Assembly: GCA_037176845.1 (NCBI GenBank) | Contig: JAYKXP010000157.1 | Span: 37,719 to 101,718, forward strand | DNA: 64,000 bases | Direction: 5' to 3' | Source: Paramarasmius palmivorus | Lineage: Eukaryota; Basidiomycota; Agaricomycetes; Agaricales; Marasmiaceae | Shown: in pieces, positions 11,866 to 24,276 of the stretch | How positions within the stretch are numbered: position 1 is the stretch's first letter | How the letters are laid out: each line of letters starts with the position of its first letter | Notes under the pieces: model-generated | What the model was told of the DNA's origin: nothing | What the model saw: only the letters and a program-made list of their open reading frames with translations | Database searches by the model: none | Translations under genes and position numbers: made by a program

Positions 11866-14315
11866 CTATTGGCCTTCGGAATTCATGTTTGCGTGCTCTT
11901 CTGTTACTCCTTCACATCTCGTGCTCGGCCCCTCATTTGTGGCTGTGTTGGAGCGGAATAGGGCAGCGTAGGGATTACCTGTCAGCTGTGAGGTCGCCGG
12001 AGGTTGCTGGACAGGTGTTTGAGGTGCAACTTGCCAGTAATTTGGGCTGGACCAGTAAGTTGACCATGCAGCTTGCTGGTAAGATACTATGTGTGGATTG
12101 GTAGGCGTCTGGGGCATTTGAGAGTGATTTCTGGGCAAGGGTGAAGGATTGGAGCTATGCTGGTGGGGAGTAGAAGCTTGTGAAGATACTGGTGCAGGGG
12201 TGTTTGGTGGATTGGGTGTCGGCATCTTGGTTGGGCGGGATTTGGTTGTAGGTGGGTCTTTGGCTTGTCTTTTCTTTCCTGCTGACTTATTTGTCTTTGA
12301 TAGCAGTTCACCCATGTCAAAAGTGTCCAGATAATCCATTAACTCCGACCCATACCGCTCAATCCATCTCCACTGCCCTCCGAGCTTTTTCTTCAGCTCT
12401 TCTGGTGTGTTGATACGCCCTACTGACGACAGTAGAGTAACCAAATTGTCGCCCAGGATACCAGATGTGCCCCACAGTACATGAGGAAAGTCTCGTTGAT
12501 GTATTGTCCGACGCCATGCGATTAACTTCTGCGCGGTGTTCTGGTTTCGATCACCAGACTTTGGGCCTTGAGGTTGATGCGTTGACTTGGCGGGAGGTGC
12601 TGGCCGCACTCGATTGAATAGACCGGGATCGCAGTTATCACAACATGGAACTGTTGGGGCTTTTGTTCAGGTAAGCCACTTGGTCGTCTCATATGGAGCG
12701 AAAATCACCTACCTGATTCTGATTTGTTCCCATAGACTTGATTTAGGAAAGTACGGCGACATTTTCCAGTCTGGACAAAGGCATATAGGCCTTCGTCTGT
12801 TGCTGATGGGTCAAACCTAGGCTGGTACACGCGTACCACTGCATCGTTTGACCGATTATGTGATCCCCGTTCCACACCACGCTCTCTTGCTCGCACCTTG
12901 GCTTCTTGGTCACTCTTCTTCTCTGCCTTCCCAGGCTTCTTCTTCCGTGGCTTCCCTTTTGTCCTCTTCTGTTCTGAAGGGGCTATACTTTCCGTGTCGA
13001 CATAGTATGCGGTCTGCTCAGCAAGTAAGACTGCAAGCCCTTCGCTGATGCCCCGAGCAGCTCGACCAGCACGCTGTACAAATGATGAGATGGAACCTGG
13101 GAGCTTCCACTGGACAACGACTTCGATGTCTGGAAGATTGCAGCCCTGATCAGGATACAGACTTGTAAGCGGTATCATGATAGTATGATGCTTGAACATA
13201 GCTTACCATTCCTGCAGCATCAGTACATATTAACACGCGAACCTCCCCACGACGGAACTGATTCATCACCTCGGTTCGATATTTCTTCGAGAATGCTGCG
13301 CTATATGGTCTGATTAATCCCTGGGTGCATAGATGTTCCGGAAGGGTTTCAGTGAGATAATCTTCAATGTCGATACCCTGAAGCACGCTGTCTGCGTAAA
13401 TGAATGTTTTCGGTATGTCTTTCGCCATTGATGTTGACTCGGGAATGACAAAGCTGAGGTCCTGGTAGCTGTTTATTGGATGTTGAATGGAGCGAACAAC
13501 AAGAGAGACATTGCGGCGGTCATTGCCGACATCAAGGTACATGTAGCTGTCCTTTCGAAACTGGAGCTTCGTGATGACATCCTGACGTATTCTCGCAGCT
13601 AGTGTAGCAGACATTGCAACCACTGGTGTCCCACGGGGTAGCAATGCTCGCGCTTGGCCTAGTTCACCATACTTCTTGCGGAACTCAGAACCCCAGTGTG
13701 AGATAACGTGTGCTTCATCAATGACCATTGACATGACTCGTGAACGGAAGTCGGTGTTGCGTAGAACCCCGTTGATGAATCGCTTTGATAAAAGCATCTC
13801 TGGGGAGATGATCACAATGCGCCATCGGCCCTGTGAGATGTCCTTTGACACTGTAAGTTGCTGTGCAGAATTCGAGTCCGATTCAAGACTCACCTTCATT
13901 ATTTCCGGTGTACAGCCACCATACGCTGAATTGATAGCCACAGCATCGAGGTTGAATTCATTCTTGAAGGTGTCGACCTTTTATATGGTAAGATACTGAC
14001 TTTTTCATCAAGTTGAACTGTACTTACTTGTTCTTCCTACAGAGCAATGAGGGGCGAGATGAAAATTGATACCTTATTAGCGGCATCGGGATGTGCAAAT
14101 GGCCCTGCAACTGCTGCCGTCTTGCCCATTCCAGTTCCAGCATGTATCAAAACATCTTCGCCTACTAATTGAGCAATTGTCGCCTGGAGCTGAAACTCTC
14201 GAAAATCATATGCCAGCTTGAAATGTTCGCGAATACGCTTTGAGAAATCTTTGAGGCTTTGACGCTTAGGGCAAGCCCAAAGGGGCTTTGAGCTACTGCT
14301 CTTCTTGCGTGCAAT
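11866..14315 (-). pseudogene. RecQ-like ATP-dependent DNA helicase with C-terminal extension
   Basis: Superfamily 2 helicase motifs appear in order on the minus strand: Walker A HAGTGMGKTAAVAG near 14120; motif Ia FISPLIAL; DEAH box in MVIDEAHVISHWGSEF (13740); motif III VAMSATL; motif V region LICTDAAGMGCNLPDI across an intron; and motif VI FVQRAGRAARG. A Lys-rich linker, a PCCDNCDP cysteine pair and a Pro/Ser-rich tail follow (12087-12320). RecQ enzymes unwind DNA 3' to 5' using ATP. Short introns join the exons cleanly. Two lesions are visible. An in-frame TAG lies at 14037-14039, where QEEQ is expected (one C-to-T change). There is also no in-frame ATG before Walker A; ATT-GCA-CGC-AAG at 14315 sits where a start would be. 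A 36-base GT-AG splice could remove the stop but would delete motif Ia. Divergent from the DUF6589 gene. Confidence 0.85.
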
Positions 14316-14393
14316 GATGGTGAAGGTATAGGAGACGAAACGTCCGGGACGGTCTCATGTCACAGTGACAAAAAATTTGCTTCCGTTTGACTC
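14316..14393. promoter_or_regulatory. Shared divergent promoter region
   Basis: Only about 80 bp separate the two divergent genes of the 6.3 kb element, so they probably share one bidirectional promoter. I see no clear TATA box. Confidence 0.35.
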
Positions 14394-17300
14394 ATGTCCC
14401 TACCACCATCCAGCCCCCCGCCTCCTACCGACGTCGAGGACAATGAATTCGATGATGAAACCCTCACTATCGACTCAGACAGTGAAGATGGCATCAAGAC
14501 TCCTACAGGGAAGAAGTTGTGGACTCACGGTCAGCTCGTGTATGCAGACGGAAGTGATCCAGGGGTCATTTGGACCGATCCCATTACAGGCGACACTCCA
14601 ACACACAACCATATAATCAGGGAGAAGAGCACCAGGAAACAGCTTCAGACAATTGCTTCCAAGCATCTGCCACAACCTGTAACCAAAGCGCAACACATCA
14701 CCTTATCAATGAAGGGCCTCTCTCGGCATGGAATCAACACCTATGATGTGATGGACCATATATTCAATCCAAAAAATAAGCAAGGCTTCTTTCGCTATCA
14801 TGGTTTCTTCAACCGAGCGGGGAATCTCACCAATATTCTCAACCATTTTGCGAGCCGAAGGAACCCTGAGAGTGTTCGGGACGAGCTGGATGCTTGGGCT
14901 ATGAAGCATGTTAGGAGCATGATGAGGAAGGAAGCCCGAGACATTACTGCATCTGGGATGCTTCAGAGCATCAAACAACCTTTGAACGCAAGTACTGTGC
15001 TGGATTTTGACCTAGCACATGTGTTCCAAGTTCTCAAAGAACGGACTGCATGTGTTACCACATATATCCTGACTGGGATCACCAAATCCCGCCGGAGAGA
15101 GAATGATGAAGAGGATCGCGAGGAAGTATCTGACCGGGATCGTCGAACGCAGTTGGTATGTCTTTGACGTGATTGCTGTCCAATTAGCGTTGTTGAGATA
15201 AAGCACTAGGTCACGGCTTCTGTGATACTTTCATGTCTCGGAGAATATAGTATCAAGAACAACTTCCACAAACGCATAATGGGGCTGTACCTCTATAGCA
15301 CTGGCTCACAGCGTCAGCAAATATCAGTTTTATCTCATGTGGGGATCACTGAGAGCTACAGCAATCTTATCGCCAAAGATACACGCTCCAAATCCACACG
15401 CGAAAAGGATGCAGTCCAGGAAAGAGACTCGTCTACCGTTGCAGGGGAAAGTGCCACTCAAAATGGCGCCACAGTTACCACTTCTGCAGACCCTACTACC
15501 AAAGCTTCGCTCGCGCCTGCCAGGGTATCAGGCCCCAGACCAGGAACTCTACGCCAATTGTCTACTTCATGTCGAGGGGTTACACGATCAGTTACCTCTG
15601 TTGGCTTGTATGGGACGGTATGGGATAATATCAACATGAATTATGTGAACGCAGAGCAAATAATTGGGAGACACAGTGCGTATCCACAACTTGAATGATT
15701 GTCACTCTAGCACCATTGACCAATGGGATTAGCAACTCAGGAAAACGGGACCTGTGCAACCGTTTGGCCTCTTCATAAGGCTACTGCTCAAGACATGGAA
15801 CTGAAGTCTCTTGTCGACTCGTTTGATAAAGCTGGACCTCTCACAATTGACCACATTCTCCACACGAATCAGGAAGCAAGTTTCTTCCGCAAATGTCTCA
15901 TCTACACCATTCTCCGAATCATTCTCCAGTACGGTGGTGAAGGCTTTCACAAATTTGCAGATGACCTCGCCCAGACAGCCCCCAAATCCCCTGAGTGTAT
16001 TGACCTGCACCAGACCCCACTCTATACACTGCCTGCAATGGATATTGATGAATCGACCATTGTTGGGAATGCCGAAGTTGACGAAGCAATTGTAAAAGAA
16101 CTGGGTATCCGAGAGCATTGGTGGTTTGCAAAATGGTGGCGTCTCATATGTGGTGATCAGCTCTCAGTTGCAAGGCTTCAGTCTTTGGCAAGTCTTCGGG
16201 CAGGAAAAGAAGGTGGTTATTCAGGTTTTGGGTGGTTGGTATTGATGACAGGCCTATTTCACGTCAAAATCGCAGATATGCACGGCATGTTCACAGCTCA
16301 CTGGGGGAAGAACAACGCAGGATCTAATCCTGGTTGCCTAGCTTTTCATAACACACAGCTCCACCGTCTCCCCATCTCTCCAACATCTCTTCCAACATTC
16401 AGGACTTGTCGCGATCTGGTTTTTACCTCTCTCTATGCACGGGTTCTCCATTGTCTTCTCCTGGTCTCTGGAAAGGCTTCGCTTGAAGATTACCTGAAGG
16501 AAGACATTGACTGGACGGTTCTTCATGGACATGCATGCCAGATTTTCGACACATATGCCAATTCAAAGACAGTTGAAGATCTCCGGAACAATCGTAGTGA
16601 AGGTGTTTCGAAGGGTGATATGATTTACGAGAATGCACTTCTCTTCATGCGGGACGCCTTGATCTCCAGAGAATTCTCGGATGCGATCAAGGCTGGAGAC
16701 TCGGGAAGGGTTGTACTAGTGCTCAAGACATGGGCCCTCAGTTTTCGCGCAAACGGGCGAACCAAGTACGCACATGAGATGCTAATCCTGATACATAACT
16801 TATCAGTTGTATGGCCACCTGCCGTGAAGTGAGTCTTTGCTGGTCTCAGGAGTCGTTAAACTAATCAGTATGATTGTATAGGGCTATCGTGTTGAATAAT
16901 TGGTTACTTAACCCTACCGGGCGCCCTAATTCTTGGGTAGAGGTTGATCTCGTTCAGGAACACTTCAACTTCTGGATAAAGGTATGTAAAGAGGATATAT
17001 TTCGATTGAATATCACGGAATTGACAGTTTGTAGTCGTACTACAAGGCTCATGGAAGTAATGCGTCATGGGAGTGGCTAGGAATGATTGCGCCATGTGTA
17101 CCAGTTCTCCGACACCTTGCAAACATGATGAAGGGTGCTCTTGGGGTCGATGTTGGAACCAAGCATGCTCCGCCGAACCTGACCAATGACATTGAGGTAT
17201 TGATGAAGAGTCTAAAGGAAAATGGTGTCTATCAGTTGGATACCAACCGTAAACCATTGGAGGATGATGACGCACCTGTGGTTGACACTATAACCACTGG

Positions 17301-17709
17301 CCTTACAAGCCTCACCCAGACAACCTCAAACCCCATCGACGAATATAACCGGACCTTTGTACGCCTTCAACGACGACGACGGATGACCCCCGTAGTCGGT
17401 AACCCATCTACACAAGCCGAGTCCTCAACACAAACCACTGCGGATGAAATGATAGTGGAGACTGCAAGTTCAGAAGGTCAACAACAACCCACAACAGCAG
17501 AAGTGGACGACAACTTGCCAGAGGAGGTGCATGAAAGTGATAGTGACCCGGATGACTTGGAGGATGATGTTGATTACGGTGAGGATGATTTAGAGGAGGA
17601 AGAGGATCCAACATTGGAAAGAAATAGTGCCAAAGATGTATCAATGGACATGGACAATGATTGGGAAGGAGAGGAAGGGCTAGATATTGAGTTGTTGATG
17701 CTAGGGTAG
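14394..17709 (+). CDS. DUF6589-domain protein, candidate transposase
   Basis: Five exons (14394-15155, 15210-15675, 15733-16828, 16882-16981, 17035-17709) join in frame to 1032 codons with no stop. All introns are 53-57 bases with GT-AG ends. The N-terminus is acidic and Ser-rich. Next come NAEQIIGRHTTQENGTCATV, then EHWWFAKWWRLICGDQLSVAR and GWLVLMTGLFHVKIADMHG, the hallmark blocks of DUF6589 proteins found in many fungal and animal repeats. The C-terminus is very acidic (DDLEDDVDYGEDDLEEEED). The conserved GDQL and H residues could belong to an RNase H-like nuclease core, which would make this the transposase; that part is inference. It ends 141 bp from the element end and is the best-preserved gene in the element. 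Start choice: first ATG (MSLPPSSPPPPTD) after the short shared promoter. Confidence 0.9.
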
Positions 17710-17787
17710 ATCGCGCAGTATTCGTCGAAAGTGAGCTGTCAAAGTCCGCTGTCACAAAGCGTGACTCTCCTAAAGGCCTGCGAACTA

Positions 17788-17841
17788 GACCAGCCGCTCC
17801 GCCAAAGTGAAAAGCGAAGCCACGTGGCGGTGCGGCTGGTC
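17788..17841. repeat. Right subterminal hairpin of the 6.3 kb element
   Basis: GACCAGCCGCTCCGCC (17788-17803) pairs with GGCGGTGCGGCTGGTC (17826-17841) with one mismatch and a 22-base loop. It shares the ACCAG-Y-CGC core with the left hairpin, so each end carries two copies of the core in opposite orientation. Confidence 0.8.
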
Positions 17842-18032
17842 ACGAGCCTATTCTATTCATATTGATTTGTCTCCAAATGGTAGCTACAGCATTGTTCATG
17901 AAATGTAATAATCCTTTTGAATCACTACGAATCACCATTATACCTCCCTGTTCTGACCTTCTTGTGACTCAGACTTGGGGAAAATTGACGCTGCATAAAG
18001 CTAGCAGAGGCCACTTGCAAGCCTGAGACAGC

Positions 18033-19499
18033 CTATCTCAGGTCGCTTTTGCTTTCTTGCCATGATTCTGCATAACTGTGTGAGATAGAAGAATGAATAA
18101 TTCGGAAGACCACATACCACTGCTTTGCTCTTTGCTTGCCTTGCTGCTTCTTCCCTTTCTTTATAGTTCTGGAGTAAAATGTGTTAATGAGAAAGGATAT
18201 TTGCTGGTAAATGAGTTTTATACGTACCTGGCCCTCCGGTGTATTTCTGATCTTGTTCCAGTAAGTGTCGAAGACTCCTTGCTTTGCATCAGGATATTTA
18301 TCTTTGTACTCCTGTGCACATAGATTTCTGTTGAAGTGGTGATTAATAAGAGGTAGTAAGGCAGACACCTAATGACACACTTTGCCTGGCTACTGTTTGT
18401 GATTCGGAGTGGTTGGTTACTTTTTTCATTTATGCCATGGGCAGGAGTGACTGGCGGAACTGTGGATGGTTCTGGGACGGCACTCGATGGTGGGTTGAGG
18501 TTAACTGTAGGAGCTTCTGCCATTTCCTTGTAACCATTGTCTGTTTTGACTTTGAACAGGAACTGATTAATAAACATCAAGTATGTAGTTGATATATTGT
18601 GCACCTCCATGAGCAGCTTTGGTACTGTTTTTGGGTGCAGCAACAGCTGTGTCACCTTGTCCCAGAATAGGTGATGTTGTTCCAGTGTTCTTGCTGCTGC
18701 CAAGTCGGTCAACCTCAGTACTATCCTCAACTGGTTCTGAACGAGCTGAAGAAGCCAGCGGGTTTTTGTTCACTATCCTGTAGATGTGTTCAGCCAATAC
18801 TGAGTGGAGAACATAAGTGGATACACGTACAATGGATTGACAACCTGATCGTGATGACCGCCAGCAGAGTGAGTGAAGAACACACTAACGACCAACTCGT
18901 ACATACCTTGACTGCCACTGCCTTGCCCAGGGTACCATCTGATGAGACTCTCGCCTTCTTGTTCTGGTCGCTGTCATCATGCATGCTGTTGATCCCAGAG
19001 TCAACGTAGGAGAAGTCACATTTTGTGCATGGTGCCGGTGATGTGATGCTCGTCAATCCACTTTCTTCTGGCACTCCAAGCTCTTTGTCTATAGGCTCTT
19101 CTTTTGGCTCCTCCTTTGCAATGGTGGTTTCAGCTCCCAGCACCTCTTCATATTGTTGTACTGACTATTGGCACTTGTGATTTCCTCATCTTGCGCTCGA
19201 ATCCTTTGGTTAAAGAGGCACTGTGCACGACTGTGCATTTCCTTGTACTTCGGCTCAAGGTCCTGAAGCTGGGATTGGGCTTTCACGAGTTCGATATTGG
19301 TCAGTTGATATTCTTTCTGGGCATTACCAAGGTCGATAGTAAGCTGAATGTTCTTCGAATGTAGCTGAACGATGGTGTCCTGGAGGGAGTTGATTGACTG
19401 CTGCGACAGATCCAAGGCTTCTGTTAGCCTTTTAACTTTGTCATCTTGGTCAGCCGGAGTGTGCATTTCTATGCAGCCAGTTAGTGATGTAGAAGGCAT
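18033..19499 (-). pseudogene. Coiled-coil transposon-associated ORF, decayed
   Basis: From an ATG at 19499 the frame gives a long heptad-like stretch (VKRLTEALDLSQQSINSLQ through IRAQDEEITSANSQYNN), then shifts by one base near 19150 into an acidic segment (KEEPKEEPIDKELGVPEES). Further left are a Pro/Ser-rich linker (NLNPPSSAVPEPSTVPPV) and a C-terminal block YKDKYPDAKQGVFDTYWNKI, then EGQ and NYKEREEAARQAKSKAV across an apparent intron. I do not recognise a named family. The layout resembles accessory ORFs carried by large basidiomycete transposons. The frameshift and several breaks make it nonfunctional. Confidence 0.4.
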
Positions 19500-20640
19500 G
19501 TGCTTAGAGGCTGTGATAATGCACCAATGTCCCAGGTACCCTTCCCAGAACTGATGAAATTGGCTCTTGAATCATACTCTGCAATGTCGGTGAACACAGT
19601 GGGGTACTGGCTCCTGCACAACATGAATGATCTTATAATATATCAAGGAACATTACACACACTGTTTATTGGGATCCAGGTTGGATTCATCTATAATGTC
19701 ATCCGCTTGAGGGCCATACACCATGGAATCAGTGTTGTTGTCTCTAAAGCTTAAAAGGTACTATATAAGCTGTCGGTTATGGGGATCCTGTGGAAAATGC
19801 ACCTTGAGATAGTCTCTGCCACAGGATTTTGCACTTGTGACATTGGTGGCTCTTTTCAAATGCTTCGGAGTACAAAGAAGGTGCAACACAGAGTTGTGTG
19901 GTGACAAGTCTACCACCCGAGAGCAGAATTTCAGCATGTTTTGAGGAAAGAGGCCCACAAGATGGACAAATTAGAGAATAGACACAAATCGACAATGTAG
20001 GCCAGCTTCGGGAAATTATGTACCTGGGAAATTGAATTTGGTTCTCAATCATTTTCAATAGGATCGCACATCCAGTAGAATACATCAATCATTCCTAATC
20101 TACCTGAATAGTGCATGTTTTCACTGGGGATAAACTCTGGCTCAGGTTCTGGCTCAGGTTGCACAGCTTGCATCTCAATGTCGGGGACATCTATGGGAGG
20201 AGCAGGGGGGAGGTGTTGGTAGTCGTGGTTTGGGATTGGATACAGAAGATCAGGATGTCGATGTGGATGGGCCAGCAACAGCAACAGGTTGTGAAGTGTG
20301 TTTCTGGTATATACATCAATAAGCCAGTACACATATGAAAGTTGATTTAACACATATCAATTTGCACTTCTTTGCCATCTGGAATATTCCCTGTATAATG
20401 TTGTTGCTTGGCTTGCACCATTGTTGATGGTTTGAAAGTGCCATCTCACTGCTAAAGACCTGTGTGCATGTGTGGCATCATTCCATGATGTATTAATGAG
20501 TGTCTACAGGGGTAGATCAGTGTACCGTCAATGACGACCAAGGCCATCTCTGCTTGTCATCCCCCTTAAGGTGAGTTCATTTTTTTTTTCACTCAAGGTT
20601 CATAATACACTCCAAATATACTAAATTTTCTATTTCTAGA
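19500..20640 (-). pseudogene. Fragments of an unrecognised acidic/proline-rich protein
   Basis: Minus-strand pieces include PIPNHDYQHLPPAPPIDVP followed by EMQAVQPEPEPEPEFIP (20270-20120), LKVHFPQDPHNRQLI ending in a stop near 19760, and YLLSFRDNNTDSMVYGPQAD with an acidic continuation. They probably belong to the same minus-strand gene as 18033-19499 or its neighbour. No function can be assigned. The remaining 300 bp up to 20640 hold nothing I can support. Confidence 0.3.
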
Positions 20641-21540
20641 TGGCAGTGGCTCATCAGTTGCCCAAGGACGCATCAAACATGCCAACATCTGACCTTGCTG
20701 ACATCCTATAGAAAGCATTCACTGCCAACTCAATCGTGGAAGCCCAGCAAAACACCTCATCATCTCATTCTTTGCCACTCTTGTCTCCACTATGATCACC
20801 GCCACCTCAAATCCCAAACAATGTACCTGTAGACGACAATAACGACATGTCTGATGTCAATGATTATGACAGTGTAGCTGACGACAAAAATTGCTGGGCT
20901 AATCGCTGGACCACAGCTGTCTATGGTAAAGGTGGCCAGCACATCGGGTTTTGGGACATTCGTCAACAATGTTTCCTCCCATTGTATACTCAGCTTCTGC
21001 CTGTAATTGGATCTGAGCAGGATGATACACAGGAAAAGGGTGAAGAGGAAGGATGAGGAAGGTGTCCAGGAAGAGAAAGAGATCATGGTTATAGAGCCAG
21101 TGGTCGTGGAGAACTTGTCAAGTGGGACATTGAGCTCATGTGTTCCAACAGTGCCCATTCTTTACTCTTCACCTCAATCCCCAACATCTCTGCCACCTAC
21201 TTCCAACCATTCAGATTGGACAGGCACACACGAAGAGGTCATGCACCCCATGGCACCAGATACTACACAAAATCAGGAAGAGAATCAGATGGATGAAACT
21301 ATTTGTGACTCGGAGCCAGTCAGCGCACCTGTGGAAGTTGATGATGGGCAGAAAGAAGCTACCAGTGATACAGTTGTTGGGATATGTGGAACAGATGATG
21401 AAGTGGATCAATTAGACATGGAGTGGATCAATGAAGCATACAACAAGCTACTCCAGGAGCAGCATGAGGAGGGACAGTGTAATGAGGAGATGATAACCAA
21501 GAACAGTTGTCAGACAAGTAAAAAACACAAAGTAAGTTGA
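20641..21540 (+). pseudogene. Unrecognised acidic ORF, part of a broken plus-strand gene
   Basis: The frame starts MAVAHQLPKDASNMPTSD, meets stops, and continues in shifted frames as NDMSDVNDYDSVADDKNCW and HIGFWDIRQQCFLPLYTQLL. A long acidic Ser/Thr-rich stretch to 21537 follows (DTVVGICGTDDEVDQLDMEW, then KLLQEQHEEGQ). It ends at a Lys-rich KKHK before a GTAAGT site and an acceptor at 21583. It may be the N-terminal part of the Spt5-like gene that follows or a separate ORF. No domain recognised. Confidence 0.3.
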
Positions 21541-21558
21541 CAACCATGGTACCTCACA

Positions 21559-22835
21559 ATGTATCTTACCTTTGTCTTTCTTAGAGACAAGAAGACTGGT
21601 ATTCATCTGTTTCTTAACAATGAGGCTGCCGATACTGACAATGAAGGTGGCGCAGAAGATGATGATTCTGACCTTGAACAATTTATATCTAGAGACAGCA
21701 ACAAACAAGAGCAGGGTTTAGAGGGCGAATGGATCAACATCACCACAATCATTGATTCTAGTGGTCAGGATGAGGCTCAGCAAGCCAAGTATCTTGCTCA
21801 GAATGTTAAAAATCATTATCTTGAGAAGCAGGCTGTGGAAACTCTGAGCACAGAGGTTATAGAGGGCCATGTATCCTCATGGATCATTTATTGCAAGGTA
21901 GTGTATTCAGATATACTCCTCTTGACATATTCCTAATTGTGTCTAACAGGAAGGACAAGAAGCACATGTATGTGATTACCTCAGAGGATGCAGAATTGCC
22001 TCTCCTTGGATCATCAAGACTCTTGTTCAAAAGCATCACGATGGTTTCATTTTCCTTGATACCAATAACCCAGTGCTAGTTTCCAAGCACCTGTGTGATT
22101 GTGTAGTAGTTACAAGGATCAATAACTTGCCGTACAAATCATTGGCAAATAAGTGTACCAAACTTGTCAGTGGGATCAAGATGGTGCAGATTGATCAATA
22201 CAGGACATCTGTACCTGGAGATCATTACCCCACTGTTAACTTGCTCGAGCAGTATGAACAAGAGCGACAAGATTTACATTATGCTTCACGAGTTGGTACC
22301 TGGACCAGATTCAACACTGATCCAGATCTTACCTTACCGAAGACTCAAGTGTTGGTGTTGGCAGCCGAAGATGAGAAAAAGAGGAGGATGAAGGACAAAA
22401 AGAAGAAGGAGAAGGATAAGAAGGACATCAGACCTTTGGGTCCTGACAATCTCGATGTTTCCACTCCTGGCAATCCTAGACACTACCATGGTGATGCCAG
22501 ATACATTCTCAACATCTCTCAGGACATGCACTGTTCTGGTAGTTCCTCATATACCAACCAAGGAGATTAACGCAACAACCCTCAATGTCTTGTATCATGG
22601 CAAGAACTGCCCATCTCCCATCTCCCCCAACGCCATCACCCCCTCTTTCATTGAAAAGTGGAACTCAAGTGGCTGTGACATCATGGGGGGCTTGCTGAAA
22701 CTTCGCATGCAGTGGAGTCCACTGCACCTACTCGTTTGTCACTTGACATTTCATGAGGAGACAAATTTCTTCAATAGTTGTGTTCCTGTAATACATATGC
22801 AGTTCATACAAGTGGAGGATTGGAACTTCAGCTGA
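21559..22835 (+). pseudogene. Spt5-like (NGN-domain) protein, transposon-associated, decayed
   Basis: An acidic patch FLNNEAADTDNEGGAEDDD is followed by DLEQFISRD, then an NGN-like segment split by an intron: SSWIIYCK / EGQEAHVCDYLRGCRIASPW, with HDGFIFLDTNNPVLVSKHL and LPYKSLANK. A VGTWTRF segment and a Lys-rich KKRRMKDKKKKEKDKKD stretch follow. The order (acidic E-A-D patch, NGN fold with W-x-x-x-C-x-x-G-x-E, G-x-x-R KOW-like start) resembles the many Spt5-like genes of mushroom genomes. Spt5 itself is a transcription elongation factor; this copy lacks intact KOW repeats and has frame breaks after 22570. The family call is moderate. Confidence 0.4.
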
Positions 22836-24276
22836 TGTTGTAACTTATTTGTAAAAGTGACTGACAGTTATCAGAACGACTTTTGCAATAATCTGTGACA
22901 AGACCTCCCGCAACTGTAGAGGAAAAGTTATCAAGGTAAATAAGAGGTACTGTCTGCTTTGGGTGCTTTCAAATTGGGAAGGATGATTCCCACACCTTCT
23001 GGAAAGGGAACAGGCCACTTTTTTCAGATCTGGAGATATTCCCACACCACTTTTGGCATCCCAAAATGGAAGGTGCTCTTTCCATGATGTAACAGTGCAC
23101 TTTTTGGGCGCTTTTTTGCGGAAAAATTATTCCCACACCTCCTGACATCATCTGGGTGCCTCCCTACTCCGCTTTTGGCTTCCCAAAATGGAAGGTGACC
23201 TTACCTCATCATTTTCCACCTGGAATCAATGCACTGGGGGGCTATTGGGGCATGCAGGGGGGCTATAAAAATCGCATTTTTGAGGGAATATGTTCCAATA
23301 TGTTCAAAAAGCATGCTCCTGCAATTGGGGGGCAGGGGAATGCAAAAAAAGCGGTCCAAATATGGTAATTCAGGAAAATGGCCTGTTGGATCTTGGGCTA
23401 CAGGCCAGATATTGACATGGGGTAAGTTGGAGGACCTAGATACATCAAATACAAGCCTGGGGACACTAAATAGTACATAGATTAGTGGGATAATGGTGCT
23501 TAAATATCAAAAATACTGAAAATCTCCGAAATTGGGGGAATAAAATTACAGGATGGGATGTAGTGCAGATAGGGCTCAGATATTGTGAATCAGAGATGAT
23601 ATATATGTCCCCTTGCTTTGTTTACAATCCTGGAGAGCTGCCTATTTTTCCAGATTTATTACAGCTAAATTCGCTTTTTTTGGACATTGGTAATACTATA
23701 CCACAGGGAATGATTGGAATGGGCTAATTCTTGTTCATAACCCACTCTAGGGTGTATAGATGATGAATATATACTTGCCCAAGCACTCCTGTATGTGCAA
23801 CACCTTGTTCAATCCAATGTATTGTACAGTTATGTAACACAGGCAGTAACACATGAATAGCACCTCAGGGAAGCATCCCAGCACCAAAGGGAGTTCAGAA
23901 TCGAGTTCAGGCACCCAAAATACACTTTCCTACTTTGAAAGAACATTTTTTGAATACATCTGTATGTTGCTACATAAAAAATACATAAAAAATCGCATTT
24001 TTAGGGGTTTTTTTGTACTGGAGCATGGGGATTGCTCCTAAAATCACCAAAAATGAATGAGAGACTGTTCACTATGCATAGAACAGGAATATCAATTGCC
24101 TCCATGGATCCCATGACAGGAATCCATATACCAGACTAATCAAATCCTGCACAATTACAGAAAACATGTACTATGGATGTAGTATTGCAGGGGTTGATCT
24201 GGGGGCTTGGGGAACCTCAAAATCGAATTCAGGGTGAAAAACCAGTCAAGAATATATCCAGGTTTGAAGGAAATCC

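Larger units (their letters stand above)
11550..17850. mobile_element. 6.3 kb DNA transposon carrying RecQ-like helicase and DUF6589 gene
   Basis: Bounded by a perfect 9 bp direct repeat TTCTATTCA (11541-11549 and 17851-17859). The ends are imperfect terminal inverted repeats, TAGACTCGCTACCAGTCGC on the left and TAGGCTCGTGACCAGCCGC on the right in reverse complement. Each end also contains an internal hairpin. The interior is fully occupied by two divergent genes, a RecQ-like helicase (minus) and an intact DUF6589 protein (plus). Boundaries, target duplication and gene content fit one autonomous mobile unit. The closest described group I know of is the helicase-encoding Academ lineage (AcademH), but I cannot verify that relationship from sequence alone. 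Confidence 0.82.

Noticed and set aside
11527..11961. 144-codon plus-strand ORF at the left end of the 6.3 kb element
   Set aside because: It spans the element boundary, target duplication and hairpin and overlaps the helicase tail on the other strand, so it is a chance frame.
23853..24041. A 62-codon ORF (MNSTSGKHPSTKGSSESSSG...) present in all foldback copies and on both arms
   Set aside because: It recurs only because the DNA arm is repeated. There is no domain, intron or sign of codon-level conservation beyond the DNA identity.
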